Of a stretch of 64,000 nt of DNA, positions 43,629 through 55,829 are shown piece by piece. The position numbers were made by a program, and so were the translations under genes. The DNA lies in assembly GCF_003345355.1 (NCBI RefSeq), contig NZ_QQNB01000002.1, positions 558,001 to 622,000 on the forward strand, read 5' to 3'. Each line of letters begins with the position of its first letter. Positions within the stretch are counted from its first letter, which is position 1. The notes below the pieces were generated by a model. The model ran no database searches, was not told the origin of the DNA, and was given only the letters and a program-made list of their open reading frames with translations. Origin of the DNA: Sphingomonas aracearum (GTDB lineage Bacteria; Pseudomonadota; Alphaproteobacteria; Sphingomonadales; Sphingomonadaceae).

Positions 43629-44417
43629 CTACGCGCTGGCCTGCTCCGGCGTCTGCCGCAGGAAGGCGTTCCGGATAGCCGTGGCCCGTGCGGCCGGCCC
43701 TTCGATGTGGTCGGGATGGCTGATGATATAGTCTTCGTTGTTGTCGATCCCGCGAACGACGCATTCGCCGACATCGGCAGCGGACATGCGCTTCACGTCC
43801 GGCCACTGCCCGATCTCGCCGCCCTCCCGCAGCGTGGAGTTATCGAGGTCCGTAGCGACGGGGCCGGGGCACAAAACGCCAACACCGACGCCGTGCGGCG
43901 CCAGTTCTGCGCGCAGGGCTTCGCTCAGCGACACCACGGCCGCTTTCGCCGCGCTGTAGGAACCCATGGTCGGGTAACCTTGTACGATACCCAGAACCGA
44001 GGAGTTGTTGACGATAAAGCCGGTGCGGCGCGCGCGCATGTCGGCGGCGAACGTGACGATGCCGTTGAGCACGCCCGTCACATCGACCGCCATGAGGCGA
44101 TCGAACGACTTCGGGTCGATGTCGGCGATCTCCTTGCCGTCAGGACCGATCCCCGCATTGTTCACCAGGATGTCGACCGGGCGGAACGTGGCCTCGGCCT
44201 TCGCCTTGGCTTCGGGCCAGGCAGCGCGATCGCTCGCGTCGAGGACGATGGCCTGAAATCGCTCGCCGCGCTCGGCCGCCACCGCTTCGGCGCGTTCGCC
44301 GAAGATATCGGCGATCGTCACGGCCACCCCATGTTTGGCGAGGGCGTCGGCTATGCCCAACCCCATGCCGCTTGAGCCCCCGGTGATGAACGCGTGCTTA
44401 GCCTCTGAAACTCGCAT
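43629..44417 (-). CDS. SDR family NAD(P)-dependent oxidoreductase (classical)
   Basis: The 262-residue protein has the classical SDR motifs: TGGSSGMGLGIA for cofactor, NNAGIG, SSVLG and the catalytic YSAAK. It ends with ISHPDHIEGPAARATAIRNA. The substrate is unknown. It sits alone on the minus strand between decayed sequences, after a short intergenic region starting TTTCTTGTGACTGACG. Confidence 0.9.
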   Translation of the reverse strand: MRVSEAKHAFITGGSSGMGLGIADALAKHGVAVTIADIFGERAEAVAAERGERFQAIVLDASDRAAWPEAKAKAEATFRPVDILVNNAGIGPDGKEIADIDPKSFDRLMAVDVTGVLNGIVTFAADMRARRTGFIVNNSSVLGIVQGYPTMGSYSAAKAAVVSLSEALRAELAPHGVGVGVLCPGPVATDLDNSTLREGGEIGQWPDVKRMSAADVGECVVRGIDNNEDYIISHPDHIEGPAARATAIRNAFLRQTPEQASA

Positions 44418-44581
44418 GTCCTGCCTTTCTTGTGACTGACGTTGGGTCGGTTTATAGGGCGCTGTCTGTACTTAGGACCTTGGATGGCGTCCTGACCTCC
44501 TCCGTTCGTTGTGGTGATGGGTGAATCGACCCGTCGGACGTCAGCTGACCGCAATCGTGATACCGTCGGCACTCAGCTCGC

Positions 44582-45004
44582 TCAGGTGGAAAAGCAGGTC
44601 GCTGGTGGCTGCAGCGTGCGATTGCTGCCCGGCTGCGTGCAGACGCACTCGGCCAAGAGCGCGCCGATGAGCACGATCGGCCCGGCGGAAAACCGCAGCG
44701 GCTGTTCCAGCTGGCGCAGGATGAGCGAGAGCCCCGCACCGCAGTCGCGAACGAGCTCCGCGAGCAGGTCCCTGCCTCCCGGGCGCAGTCCCCGCGCGGC
44801 TGCTGCAGCCGAAGCCGGCGCGAGGAGAAAGCCCGCTGCCATGCACAATCCCGCTTCGGCCTGCGCGACCGGGGCATCGGCTTGGTCGATCTGGGCCTGA
44901 TATTCACGTGAGTCGATGCGCAACAATGGCTCGCCCGCAGCGACGTGCCGGTTGTCGCTGACCAGCACTTCGGCGACATAGCCGCCGATCTGCGACGAGA
45001 TCAC
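44582..45004 (-). pseudogene. HlyD/EmrA-type membrane fusion protein remnant
   Basis: The first 55 codons read ISSQIGGYVAEVLVSDNRHV, AAGEPLLRIDSREYQAQIDQ and ADAPVAQAEAGL, the biotinyl-lipoyl hairpin and first coiled-coil helix of an HlyD-family adaptor. The rest (GFLLAPASAAAAARGLRPGG onward) does not match that family. The N-terminal membrane anchor is missing as well. It is most likely a broken efflux gene joined to unrelated sequence. Confidence 0.55.
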
Positions 45005-45142
45005 CAGCGCCGGCCTGCTCTTCAGTGCTGGCCATGGGTCACCTGATCTTCCTCCTTGCGCAGGCCGGACGAAGGCGGGCGAGGCGGCGCCGTCAGCGGG
45101 CCGGAGCGCGGCGCCTTTCGCCGCGGGAGCGTTTCGCGGGCC

Positions 45143-46294
45143 TCACTTCGGTTGTTCCGGCGCCCGCGGCTGCTCCGGGGCCAGGCAGCCACCGGTTTTG
45201 CCGGTGCGAAGGCCGTAGTCGTAGAGGGCGCGCATATAGGCCGGGTCGAACAGCTTCCCGGCCGGTTCGCCGAAGTCGTTGCCGATCGCGCACAGCGAGA
45301 ATGCGATGCGGCGCTCGCGGGCGTAGCGGCGGAGGTCCGCCACGGTCGACCGGTCGATCTCGCCCAGCACGGTGGACAGCGCCCGGCTCATGATGTCGAA
45401 GGTCTTGGGCTTCACCACTTCGAACTGCGGGGCGATCCGGCCGTTGTACAATATCTGGACGGCGCCGTTCGCTGATGACGGGTCGGTGGCAGCGTCGAGC
45501 ATTGCGCGCGGCATGACGAAGAAGCCGCCGATCGCGCCGCCATCGACATGCATCTCGGCAAATGGCCGGCCATTGCCGGTCACGTCCACCATCACCGGGG
45601 GGAACGCGCCGGGAATACTCGCGGAAGCCAGGAGAACGTCGCGGAACAGCGCCGCACTGCGAGGCGAGCCGCTAGCGGCGATCGCGCCCATGTCCCAAAC
45701 GACGCCGCGCTGCGCGTCCAGATTGGTGGTGAGCACCAGGAGCCGGCGGCCGCGCCGGTGTTCGGCGGCGATGCGCGCGAGGAACGCCGGCGTGACGTGC
45801 CGGGCGATCAACGCTTGCAGCGGCTTGGTGTCGAGCAGGCTGGAGCCCCCAAGCAAGCCGCTCAGAACATGCGGCCGGAAGATGCTGTCGCTGTCGATGC
45901 CGGTGTAGATCGACGTCAGAGAGCGGTCCTCCGCAGAGCCGAGGAATGCAAAGGGTGCGATCAGGGCGCCGGTGCTGACGCCGGTGACGATGTCGAAGAC
46001 CGGACGCGACCCGCGCTCGGTCCACCCGTTCAAGAGACCTGCCGAATAGGCGCCCTTGTCGGAGCCGCCGGACAGGGCAAGAAGGCGCATGGCGCCGACC
46101 GTGCCGCGCTGACGCAAAAGGGCCTCACCCCATTTCCGGTACGCCGCAGGGGTATCGTCCGTCCAGAAACGAACGTCATCGCCTTCGATAACACGGGCAA
46201 CCGCGAGATCGGCGGAAGTGAACGCCGCGCGCTTTGGCGTGCTCGCACAGGCAGCCAGCGCACATAACGCCAAGAGCGCGCCTCCTTTACCCAC
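45143..46294 (-). CDS. Patatin-like phospholipase, lipoprotein
   Basis: The 383-residue protein starts with a GTG at 46292-46294, giving a signal peptide that ends LCALAAC, a lipobox. The patatin domain has the oxyanion stretch LALSGGSDKGAYSAG, the nucleophile elbow GVSTGAL and the catalytic Asp in MHVDGGAIGG, so the Ser-Asp dyad is complete. It is probably a membrane-attached lipase or phospholipase. The frame continues upstream to 46831, but that part does not resemble any known protein and was left out. Confidence 0.85.
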   Translation of the reverse strand: MGKGGALLALCALAACASTPKRAAFTSADLAVARVIEGDDVRFWTDDTPAAYRKWGEALLRQRGTVGAMRLLALSGGSDKGAYSAGLLNGWTERGSRPVFDIVTGVSTGALIAPFAFLGSAEDRSLTSIYTGIDSDSIFRPHVLSGLLGGSSLLDTKPLQALIARHVTPAFLARIAAEHRRGRRLLVLTTNLDAQRGVVWDMGAIAASGSPRSAALFRDVLLASASIPGAFPPVMVDVTGNGRPFAEMHVDGGAIGGFFVMPRAMLDAATDPSSANGAVQILYNGRIAPQFEVVKPKTFDIMSRALSTVLGEIDRSTVADLRRYARERRIAFSLCAIGNDFGEPAGKLFDPAYMRALYDYGLRTGKTGGCLAPEQPRAPEQPK

Positions 46295-47436
46295 ACGCGC
46301 GGCAAGACCTCCCTTCGGGCGGGAAGGTGGAAAATGATCGATCCGCCGTGGCCGTGAGCCCGCCGCCCGCGCAACATTGGCATGCTCAATGGCGGCGCCT
46401 GAACCTGCACCTGACGACGGTTTGCGCCGTTGCGATGCTACTCTCAACCGATCCACAGCGTCGCCCCCCGTAACTTTCGCCGCCGCCCAGCGCTTGCGTC
46501 GCGGCGAGATTTCGACCGCATCAAAGATCCAAGCCAATAAGCGTGCTCCAGCTTGGAAGCCGATAAGCGCCTTCAACGTCCGCAACGGGATCTCCTGCTC
46601 TGGACCGAAGGCGACCTCTCTGCCGCGCACTAGCGACCCTGCGTAGACCCGCAGCCTCGGCACCATCGCCGGCCGGTTTCTCGGCAGCAGGGATCCGACC
46701 AGTCCCTCGTCAGCGCAGTCGATGCTAGCCAGCAGCCGGGAAACGACCCGATCCAAAGCCAGGGCCTGGTTGGGAGCGGACGCGCAGCACAGCGCATGGC
46801 CCATCCAAACCCGGCACAGGATTTCCGACAAGCAAACCTCCGACTCTATGGGCAGGACCTAAGCGACATTAACAATAAACGCTACTGATTGGTTGCGTTT
46901 GGCAGCGCGTGTACCACATTCCGATCCGGGCCAGCTCGCGGTGCATCTGCTCCTCCGGTATTAGCTGCGTTCGGTCCTGAGGCGATCGGCTCCGCCCCCC
47001 CCTATGCGGGGTACGTCATGAGCATCGGTCACCCGGGACAGGTTCTTCCCAGCTACGAGCGAAGGTTCCTGCAGTAACACTTCCTTGCATCAGCACGGGA
47101 TTGGACCGCCTCAGCCGATGCGACGAACCACCGACGCACCAGCCGGCGACTTCACCCGCTCAATTGCCGTCACCAGCCGCCGAGGCTTGTTATGGCGGAA
47201 AGAGGAGCGCCAGCCGATCCGAGAGCGATCGTCTCACTCGAAGGCACCGCGAGCGGATAGCTGGCCGGCGCCGTGCTGCACAGACCTGGCGAAGCTGACG
47301 AAGGTTCCTTGTTCGTACAGCACCGAGCATTGTCCATCTCATTCGGCGGTGCCCGTGCAGGACAACCAATTTGTCCTAAGCCGGATCTCCGGCTGCGACT
47401 GCTGCCTGTGCCTTGTTCGCGGCCCTGTCTGCCGCT
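46295..47436. other. Gene-poor stretch, about 1.1 kb
   Basis: No frame here gives a recognisable protein. The minus-strand frame upstream of the patatin gene stays open to 46831 and includes LRTLKALIGFQAGARLLAWI, which is weakly protein-like and may be a remnant. Around 46860-46890 the sequence is locally AT-rich (CATTAACAATAAACGC) and could hold a promoter. Nothing else was identified. Confidence 0.45.
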
Positions 47437-48063
47437 TCACGCACCTGTCCGCGCCTCGATCTGCTCGGCGATGGCATGCGCCTGTGCCCGCACGTCGTGC
47501 AGGTGACGATCGATCACGTCGGAGGTCACGCCGGCCACGATGCCGCCGACGTGGTGATGCTCCGAAGGCTGCATGCCGAACGCATGCTCGATGTAACGAT
47601 CGAAGCCGGTGATCACCGCCTGGAGTTGTCCCTGCTGGTCCAGCCAGTCCGCAGCCAGTGCGGACGAGGTGAAGCTGACCAGGCGCTTGCCGGCCAGCAC
47701 CCCGCGGGCGTCGCGATCGTGCACCGACTGCGGGACCACGCCGCTCCCCAGGACGCGCTCGATATAGCCCTTGAGCATCGCCGGCGGACCACCGAACCAA
47801 ATCGGATAAACGAGCACGAACACATCGGTTCCCTCGAGGATGTCCAGCTCCTGCTCGACATCGCTGAATTCGCGGAAATGCTCGCCTGGGCGCTCGGTGG
47901 ATTTCAGGACGGGGTGAAAGCCCATCCCGTAGAGATCGCGGACGAGCGCCTCGTGGCCGCGCTCGTGAACGGCTGCGCAATAGGCCTTGGCGACGGATGC
48001 GTTGAAGCTGTCCTGCTCGGGGTGGCAGAGGATGACCATGTGGCGCAGCTGACGATCGTACAT
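47437..48063 (-). CDS. NAD(P)H-dependent oxidoreductase (flavodoxin-like fold)
   Basis: The 208-residue protein starts MYDRQLRHMVILCHPEQDSF and has FNASVAKAYCAAVHERGHEA, FVLVYPIWFGGPPAMLKGYI and ERVLGSGVV, the Flavodoxin_2 (NQO/MdaB) pattern for FMN or FAD binding. Such enzymes reduce quinones or related acceptors by two electrons. A perfect TTGAC-N4-GTCAA site lies 65 bp upstream, so it probably belongs to the low-oxygen regulon described for this region. Confidence 0.9.
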   Translation of the reverse strand: MYDRQLRHMVILCHPEQDSFNASVAKAYCAAVHERGHEALVRDLYGMGFHPVLKSTERPGEHFREFSDVEQELDILEGTDVFVLVYPIWFGGPPAMLKGYIERVLGSGVVPQSVHDRDARGVLAGKRLVSFTSSALAADWLDQQGQLQAVITGFDRYIEHAFGMQPSEHHHVGGIVAGVTSDVIDRHLHDVRAQAHAIAEQIEARTGA

Positions 48064-48128
48064 GTCGGGCTTCCCTTGGTGGAAGATGGTCGATGCTCGC
48101 CGCGTAGATCGCGCTCCGCTTACTCTCC

Positions 48129-48142
48129 TTGACCTTGGTCAA
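48129..48142. promoter_or_regulatory. FNR-type palindrome TTGAC-CTTG-GTCAA
   Basis: A perfect 5+5 palindrome with 4-nt spacer, 65 bp upstream of the start codon of the NAD(P)H oxidoreductase gene. It is one of four such sites in this window, all at a similar distance from a gene start. It fits an activator site of Crp/Fnr type. Confidence 0.75.
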
Positions 48143-48268
48143 GAACGCGCGTTCTCCGCGGCCGAGCCGGCGGTGGCACCTCCGTCTCGTCACGGCATCT
48201 CTGAGGGGACGCTCGTCACTGGAGGCGGTGCGAACGACTGCGACTGTGTGGTCGGCTCTTCGCTTCGC

Positions 48269-49291
48269 TCAAGGGCGCAACACGATGCGTCCTTCGACCT
48301 TGCCGCGACGCATCCGGTCGTGCACGTCGTTGACCGCCGACAGCGGCTCGACGCTCACGGTCGTGCGCACCTTGCCCTCGGCGGCGAAGGCGAGCGCTTC
48401 GGCCAGGTCCTTGCGCGTGCCGACGATCGAGCCGCGCACGGTGATCCGCTTCAGCACCACATCGAAGATCGGCGTCGGGAAATCGCCGGGCGGCAGGCCG
48501 ACCAGCGCGACCGTGCCGCGGCGTCGGGCGCAGGCGATCGCCTGGCCGAAGGCGGCCGGCGAGACCGCGGTGACGAGCACCCCGTGCGCGCCGCCGCCGG
48601 TCTCCGCGATCACGCGCGCGGGCGCATCCCCGGTCGCGCAGTTGACCGCCAGATCGGCGCCCAGGTCACGCGCGAGGGCGAGCTTATCTTCCGCCACGTC
48701 GAGCGCCGCGACGTGCAGGCCCATCGCCTTGGCATATTGGATGGCGACATGGCCGAGGCCGCCGATGCCGGAGATGACCACCCACTCCCCCGGTTTGGCC
48801 TCCGTCTCCTTCAGCCCCTTGTAGGTCGTCACGCCCGCGCACAGGATCGGCGCCAGCGCATCGAAATCGGGGTTGGGCGGCAGGTGGCCGACATAGGGAG
48901 CGCTGGCGATCGCATATTCGGCATAGGTGCCGTTCACGCTGTAGCCGCTGTTGTGCTGCTGTTCGCACAGCGTCTCCCAGCCGGTCTGGCAATATTCGCA
49001 CCTGCCGCACGCGTCGTGCAGCCAGGGGATGCCGACCGCATCGCCCTCCTTCAGCTCGGTCACGCCCGGGCCGAGCGCGGCGACATGACCGACACCTTCG
49101 TGGCCGGGGATCAGCGGCATGATCGGCTTGACCGGCCAATCACCGTCGATCGCGTGGAGATCGGTATGGCACACGCCGGTCGCCTCGATCTTCACGAGCA
49201 CCTCGCCCGGACCGGGCGTGGGAATCTCCATTTCCTCGATGGCGAGCGGCTGGCGGAACCCGCGTGCCACGGCGGCCTTCATGGTCGGCAT
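48269..49291 (-). CDS. adhP: Zinc-dependent alcohol dehydrogenase AdhP
   Basis: The 340-residue protein has the catalytic zinc motifs GVCHTDLHA and GHEGVG, the structural zinc loop [15 protein letters not shown], and the NAD motif GIGGLGHVA. It begins [20 protein letters not shown]. AdhP oxidises ethanol and other short alcohols or, in reverse, reduces aldehydes. Here it may rebalance NADH during oxygen limitation, as a TTGAC-N4-GTCAA site lies 62 bp upstream. Confidence 0.95.
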   Translation of the reverse strand: MPTMKAAVARGFRQPLAIEEMEIPTPGPGEVLVKIEATGVCHTDLHAIDGDWPVKPIMPLIPGHEGVGHVAALGPGVTELKEGDAVGIPWLHDACGRCEYCQTGWETLCEQQHNSGYSVNGTYAEYAIASAPYVGHLPPNPDFDALAPILCAGVTTYKGLKETEAKPGEWVVISGIGGLGHVAIQYAKAMGLHVAALDVAEDKLALARDLGADLAVNCATGDAPARVIAETGGGAHGVLVTAVSPAAFGQAIACARRRGTVALVGLPPGDFPTPIFDVVLKRITVRGSIVGTRKDLAEALAFAAEGKVRTTVSVEPLSAVNDVHDRMRRGKVEGRIVLRP

Positions 49292-49353
49292 CTGCTCTGC
49301 TCCTTGCGGCGATCCTTGACGGCCGCTGTAGGGGAAAGGACCGGCGGCGATCC

Positions 49354-49367
49354 TTGACGGTGGTCAA
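49354..49367. promoter_or_regulatory. FNR-type palindrome TTGAC-GGTG-GTCAA
   Basis: A perfect palindrome 62 bp upstream of adhP and directly beside the stop codon of atpG. Since atpG is the last gene of its operon, the target must be adhP. It matches the sites at 48129, 55816 and 56553. Confidence 0.75.
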
Positions 49368-50213
49368 TCAGCGGCGGGAGCGCGCCCCTGCGGCGAGTTC
49401 GACCACCTCGGCGGTGATCTCCTCCTGCCGCGTCAGCCGCTCCTCCGCCTGCAGGGCGGCGAGCTTGCCGTCGATGTTGGTCTTGGCCGCCGCCATCGTC
49501 GCCATGCGCGCCTCGTTCTCCGCGGCGAACGCCTCGGCCGCCGCCTCGCACAGCTGCGCGAACACATGCTCCTGGGCCAGCCGGACGATCAGCTCGGCGG
49601 GCGGCAGGTTGGTCAGCGGGACCGCGCCCGTGCCCGACGCGGACGTGCCGGCCGGGTCGAACGGCAGCAGGCTGCGGCGGACGATCGTGACGCCCCCGGC
49701 CGCGCGCCAGACGGGAAACAGCATCGCCACCGGCGCGGGGCCCGCGCTCGCCAGATAATCGTAAACCGCCTCGACGATGCGACGCGCGGTATCCGGGATG
49801 GCGGCGGCGCGGTTGGGCAGGCTGGTCTGCCATTCCGCCGCCAGACCGCGCTCGCCCGCCAGCGCCGCCGCGCGCGTGCCGACGAGGAGGATATAAGCGT
49901 GGCCGAAATCGCCCCGCGCCGCGTCGAGCGCCTGTTCGACGAACGCCCCGGCGAAGCCCTGTTCGGCGCCGAAGACGATCAGGCCGGGACGGGCCTTGCC
50001 GGGCCGCTGCGGCTCTGCCGGCTCGGATCGGTCCAGCCGCCGCGCCTGGGCGATCGCTCCCGCGGCGACCTCGGCATAGGCGCGGATCGCGGGGAGCAGC
50101 GCACGGCTCTGCTGCGCCCGTGCGCCCGCGATACCGCGCATCGCATTCACCACCGCGCCGAGCTGGCGTACGGTGGCGATGCGCCAGCCGACCTCGGCCA
50201 GCCGGTCGCTCAC
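49368..50213 (-). CDS. atpG: N-ATPase gamma subunit
   Basis: The 281-residue protein is the central stalk of the F1 sector. It begins [20 protein letters not shown] and ends with the paired helix [35 protein letters not shown], the diagnostic gamma C-terminus. The GTG at 50211-50213 overlaps the atpA stop. Overall it is short and diverged compared with housekeeping gamma subunits. It closes the operon. Confidence 0.88.
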   Translation of the reverse strand: MSDRLAEVGWRIATVRQLGAVVNAMRGIAGARAQQSRALLPAIRAYAEVAAGAIAQARRLDRSEPAEPQRPGKARPGLIVFGAEQGFAGAFVEQALDAARGDFGHAYILLVGTRAAALAGERGLAAEWQTSLPNRAAAIPDTARRIVEAVYDYLASAGPAPVAMLFPVWRAAGGVTIVRRSLLPFDPAGTSASGTGAVPLTNLPPAELIVRLAQEHVFAQLCEAAAEAFAAENEARMATMAAAKTNIDGKLAALQAEERLTRQEEITAEVVELAAGARSRR

Positions 50214-51745
50214 GCCGCCGCCGCGGCCGGCTGGGCCGCCAGTTGCGCGACGGTGGCGAGCAGCGCGCTGCGGTGCGCATCGTCGAGCACGCCCGAGGCC
50301 TCCACCGCCGTCACCACGTCGGGCACATGCGCGTCGAGCCAGCCCGGCAGCGCCGCACGGATCTTCGACACCTCGGCCAGCGGCAGCGTGTCGAACAGCC
50401 CTTGCACCAGCGCCAGCGCCAGCGCGGTCTGGTCGATCACCCGCAGCGGCCGGAACTGCGGCTGGGCGAGCAGCGCGCGCAGCCGCCGCCCGCGCTCGAT
50501 CTGCGCCTGTATGCGCGGCTCGGGCTGCTCGCCGAAGCGGGTGAACATCTCCAGCTCGATGAACTGCGCATAGTCCAGCCGCAGCGTGCCCGTCGCCGCG
50601 CGCAACGCCTTCGCCTGCGTCTTGCCGCCGACGCGGCTGACGCTGGTGCCGACGTCCACCGCCGGCTTGTGCCCCTCGGCGAACAGCTTGGCGTCGAGCA
50701 CGATCTGCCCGTCGGTGATCGAGATGAGGTTGGTCGGGATATAGGCGCTGAGGTTCCCCGCATCGGTCTCCGCGATGGGCAGCGCGGTGAGCGAGCCGCC
50801 GCCCTTCCCCGGCGCGAGCTTGGCCGCACGCTCGAGCAGCCTTGAATGGAGGAAGAACACGTCGCCCGGGTAGGCTTCGCGCCCCGGCGGCTGGCCGGTC
50901 AGCAGCGCGATCTCGCGGTGGGTGGCGGCGTGCTTGGTGAGATCGTCCACCACCACCAGCGCATGTCCGCCGCGGTCGCGGAAATATTCGGCGATGGTGA
51001 AGCCGGCGAACGGCGCGATCCACTGCATCCCCGGCGCGGATGCGGGGCTCGCCACCACGAAGATGCAGCGCTCCGGCGCGCCGTGGCGGCGCACCTGGTC
51101 GATCACGCGCGCGACGCTGGAGGACTTCTGCCCGATCGCAACATAGACGCAGACGATGTCGCTCGACCGCTGGTTGATGATCGCATCCACCGCAAGCGAC
51201 GTCTTGCCCGTCGCGCGGTCGCCCAGCACCAGCTCGCGCTGGCCGCGGCCGAGCGCGAACATCGCGTCCACCACCAGCGTGCCGGTCTGCACCGGCTGCA
51301 CCACCAGGTCGCGATCGATGATCGCGGGCGCCGGCCGCTCGATCGGCTCGAAGCTGTCGGCACGGATGGCGGGGCCGCCGTCGAGCGGGCGGCCGAGCGG
51401 ATCGATCACGCGCCCGAGCAGGTCCGGGCCAACCGGCGTGCGCACCACTTCGCCGGTGCCGGTCACCAGCGCGCCGGCACGCACGTCATCGCCGGCGTCG
51501 AGCAGCACGCAGCCGATCCGGTCGCGGTCGAGCGTCTGGACGAAGCCCGCCTGCCCTCCGGCGAAATGAAGCAGCTCGTCGAGCCGCGCGTCCGGCAGGC
51601 CGGAGACCATCGCCACCCCGTCGCCGATCGATTCGACGCGGCCGATCTGCTGGAGCTCCGGCCCCGATGCGGCGTCGGCGATGCGCGCCTCGGCTTTTGC
51701 GAGCCAGTCGTCAGGCGAGTGCGGCACGGCTGCCTTCCTCCTCAT
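50210..51745 (-). CDS. atpA: N-ATPase alpha subunit
   Basis: The 511-residue protein has Walker [19 protein letters not shown]-like [15 protein letters not shown], and the alpha-specific [15 protein letters not shown]. The C-terminal part [20 protein letters not shown] is also typical. It is the non-catalytic nucleotide-binding subunit. Its start overlaps the end of atpF by 35 bp and its stop overlaps atpG. Confidence 0.95.
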   Translation of the reverse strand: MRRKAAVPHSPDDWLAKAEARIADAASGPELQQIGRVESIGDGVAMVSGLPDARLDELLHFAGGQAGFVQTLDRDRIGCVLLDAGDDVRAGALVTGTGEVVRTPVGPDLLGRVIDPLGRPLDGGPAIRADSFEPIERPAPAIIDRDLVVQPVQTGTLVVDAMFALGRGQRELVLGDRATGKTSLAVDAIINQRSSDIVCVYVAIGQKSSSVARVIDQVRRHGAPERCIFVVASPASAPGMQWIAPFAGFTIAEYFRDRGGHALVVVDDLTKHAATHREIALLTGQPPGREAYPGDVFFLHSRLLERAAKLAPGKGGGSLTALPIAETDAGNLSAYIPTNLISITDGQIVLDAKLFAEGHKPAVDVGTSVSRVGGKTQAKALRAATGTLRLDYAQFIELEMFTRFGEQPEPRIQAQIERGRRLRALLAQPQFRPLRVIDQTALALALVQGLFDTLPLAEVSKIRAALPGWLDAHVPDVVTAVEASGVLDDAHRSALLATVAQLAAQPAAAAA

Positions 51746-52466
51746 TCAGGCGCGCGATCAGGCCATCGAGATCCGCGCGCCAACTGTTGCGCACGATGGT
51801 GTGCGGGCCGCGCAGCTCGAACCCGGCGACCAGCGCGGGGTCGGCCGCGAACTCGGGCGGCGTCATGTCCGGCAGGAGCTGGCGCAGCGCATCGGCGTAG
51901 CGAACCCGGTCGGCCTCGCCGGGCGCGGCGGGGGTGACGAGGGTCAGCGTCCCTTCCGCGGCCAGCTTGCGGCGTTCGGGCTCGGGCATCGCGCGCAGGC
52001 GATCGAGCAGGGCGGCGAACATCGCCGCGGTGGTCTCGCGCTCGGGCAGGCGGCGCAGCAGCTTCTCCGCCATGCTGCCGGCAAGCACGCCCGCGCGCGC
52101 CTCCAGCTCGCGTTCGATCCGTTCGCGCTCCGCCGCACTCGCCGCCTGCGCCTGCCGCGAGAGCGCCTCCGCCGCTTCCTTGGCCTGGGCAAGCAGGCGC
52201 GCCCGATCGGCCTCGACGCCCGCCTGCATCGCCGCGCGGCGCTCGACCGCCTCGGCGGCGAAGGCGTCGTTCTGCGCCTTGAGCGCCGTCGCGCGCGCCG
52301 CCGCTTCGGCACGCGCCGCCTCGGCATCGGCGAGCAGCGTCTCCGCTGCCGCCTGGCGCGCCGCGATCATATCCGCCACCGGCCGGAACAGGAACCGCTT
52401 GAGCAGCCAGACCAGCACCAGCACGTTGATCGTCTGGAGCGCGAGCGTCCACCCGTCGAAATGCAC
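51711..52466 (-). CDS. atpF: N-ATPase b subunit, long form with delta-like end
   Basis: The 251-residue protein has an N-terminal membrane helix ([23 protein letters not shown] region), a long Ala/Glu-rich coiled coil (about 35-150) and a globular C-terminus including [20 protein letters not shown]. No separate delta gene is present, and the extra length fits N-ATPase b subunits that take over the delta role. Confidence 0.87.
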   Translation of the reverse strand: MHFDGWTLALQTINVLVLVWLLKRFLFRPVADMIAARQAAAETLLADAEAARAEAAARATALKAQNDAFAAEAVERRAAMQAGVEADRARLLAQAKEAAEALSRQAQAASAAERERIERELEARAGVLAGSMAEKLLRRLPERETTAAMFAALLDRLRAMPEPERRKLAAEGTLTLVTPAAPGEADRVRYADALRQLLPDMTPPEFAADPALVAGFELRGPHTIVRNSWRADLDGLIARLNEEEGSRAALA

Positions 52467-52479
52467 CGTCGCGGCGCCT

Positions 52480-52722
52480 TCAGGCGAACGGATTGGCGAA
52501 GAGCAGCAGCAGCGCGACGACCAGGCAGTAGATCGCCATCGTCTCGATCAGCGCGAGGCCGACGAACAGCGTGCGCGACACGGTGTTCGCCGCTTCCGGC
52601 TGGCGCGCGATCGCATCCATCGCGGCGGCGACCGCCCGGCCCTGCGCGAGCGCGGGCCCGATCGCGCCGAGCGCCACGGCCAGCGCCGCGCCGAGGATGC
52701 TGACAATGTGGATCCAGTTCAT
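52480..52722 (-). CDS. atpE: N-ATPase c subunit (proteolipid ring), Na+-type ligands
   Basis: The 80-residue hairpin has two transmembrane helices joined by the polar loop ARQPE. Gln27 (PALAQGRA), Glu60 and Thr61 (ALIETMA) and Tyr65 occur with the same spacing as the Gln32, Glu65, Ser66 and Tyr70 ligand set of the Ilyobacter Na+ ring. This suggests Na+ rather than H+ coupling. The ATG at 52720-52722 overlaps the atpB stop, and the longer frame upstream is a shadow. Confidence 0.92.
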   Translation of the reverse strand: MNWIHIVSILGAALAVALGAIGPALAQGRAVAAAMDAIARQPEAANTVSRTLFVGLALIETMAIYCLVVALLLLFANPFA

Positions 52723-53411
52723 GGGTTTGCCCCTTCGTGAGTGTGGGATGCTTCGCTGATCGCGCCGCCGATGAACACCATGGCCAGCGTGGCGAAAATA
52801 TAGGCCTGCACCGCGCCGGTCAGCAGTTCGAGCGCCATCAGCGGGATTGGCACCAGCAGCCCGGCGAGGCTCAGCACCACGCCAATCATGAACACGCCGC
52901 TCATCACGTTGCCGAACAGGCGGACGGTGAGCGACAGGCTGCGGGTGAACAGCTCGATCAGGTTGAGCGGCGCGAGCAGGAACGAAGGCTGCGCGAAGCT
53001 GCGCAGATAGCCTGCGGGGCCGAGCACACGGACGCCGTAGTAGATCGTCGCGCCGAACACGATCAGCGCGAGCGCGGCGTCCGTCTCCAGCGCGGCGGTC
53101 GGCGGCTCGACGCCGGGGACCAGCGACGACCAGTTGGCGGCGAGGATGAAGATAAGGAAGGTGCCGATCAGCGGCAGATAGCGCGCCGGCGGCACCTCCA
53201 TCGTCTCGCGGATCTGGCCGGCGATCATGTCGACCGTGAGTTCGAGCGCGGCCTGCGCCTTGCCGGGATGGAGCGCGAGGCGGCGCGTCACCGCCCAGGA
53301 GACGAGCGTCAGCACCGCCATGATGCCCCAGGTGGTGACGACCGGCTGCGCGATCGGCACCGGGCCGACCGTGAACAGCACATGGGTTTCGAGCGGCGAG
53401 GCGATCTTCAT
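52719..53411 (-). CDS. atpB: N-ATPase a subunit
   Basis: The 230-residue integral membrane protein begins MKIASPLETHVLFTVGPVPI. It has the half-channel helix with the essential stator Arg in SLTVRLFGNVMSG and the following MALELLTGAVQAYIFATLAM. It couples ion flow to ring rotation. Overlaps with atpR and atpE (ATGA) show a tightly coupled operon. Confidence 0.94.
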   Translation of the reverse strand: MKIASPLETHVLFTVGPVPIAQPVVTTWGIMAVLTLVSWAVTRRLALHPGKAQAALELTVDMIAGQIRETMEVPPARYLPLIGTFLIFILAANWSSLVPGVEPPTAALETDAALALIVFGATIYYGVRVLGPAGYLRSFAQPSFLLAPLNLIELFTRSLSLTVRLFGNVMSGVFMIGVVLSLAGLLVPIPLMALELLTGAVQAYIFATLAMVFIGGAISEASHTHEGANP

Positions 53412-53683
53412 GCCGCGCCCAGCCTGCGCAGCACGAGCTGCCGCGCGACGAGGGTGCCGATGCTGGCCGCCACCAGGGCCGGCCAGCCCTGCCGCGCGGC
53501 GACGACAAGCATGGCGACCGTCAGCAGCATCCGCCCCAGCCGCAATCCGATCACGGCGAGGGCCGAGCCGCCGCGCACCAGCAGGTCCGCATCGCGGGCG
53601 AGCGCCGCAAAATGCACCGCGCCCGCCAGGGCGCCGAGCGCGAAGAAGAGCAGGACGAGCCCGATCATTGCCGCTGGATCCAT
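53408..53683 (-). CDS. atpR: N-ATPase subunit AtpR
   Basis: The 91-residue membrane protein has three predicted transmembrane helices (MIGLVLLFFALGALAGAVHF, LAVIGLRLGRMLLTVAMLVV, GWPALVAASIGTLVARQLVL). This is the small N-ATPase-specific protein encoded between atpQ and atpB. Its role is unsettled and is thought to be assembly of the ion channel part. Confidence 0.85.
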   Translation of the reverse strand: MDPAAMIGLVLLFFALGALAGAVHFAALARDADLLVRGGSALAVIGLRLGRMLLTVAMLVVAARQGWPALVAASIGTLVARQLVLRRLGAA

Positions 53684-53942
53684 GCCCAGGCCGACCAGCA
53701 GCCGAGCCCGGTGCCGACGATCAGCAGCGGCGCGGTCCAGAAGATGCCGCTCGCCAGCCGGTGATCGAGCCAGCGCCCGATCGCCAGCCCGACCAGCATC
53801 GGCACCGTCACCTGCCAGCCGAGGATGCCGATCTGACCCAGATTGCGCGTGACCGTCGGCAGCCGCCCGGCCCGCCTGCGCCGCTCCGCGCGCAGCCGCA
53901 CGGCCTCGGCCAGCGGCTTGTCGGGGGGAGGCAGTTCGCCGC

Positions 53943-53946
<4 letters not shown>
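53665..53946 (-). CDS. atpQ: N-ATPase subunit AtpQ (AtpI-like)
   Basis: The 93-residue protein has a basic N-terminal helix (AEAVRLRAERRRRAGRLP) and two transmembrane helices (GILGWQVTVPMLVGLAIGRW, IFWTAPLLIVGTGLGCWSAW), like AtpI/AtpQ assembly proteins. It occupies the conserved position after atpC in N-ATPase operons. It overlaps both neighbours. Confidence 0.85.

Positions 53947-55825
<1,879 letters not shown>

Positions 55826-55829
<4 letters not shown>

Noticed and set aside
46295-46831. N-terminal extension of the patatin-like frame
   Set aside because: The extension has no recognisable domain, while a GTG at 46294 gives a proper lipoprotein signal; a longer start is not supported.
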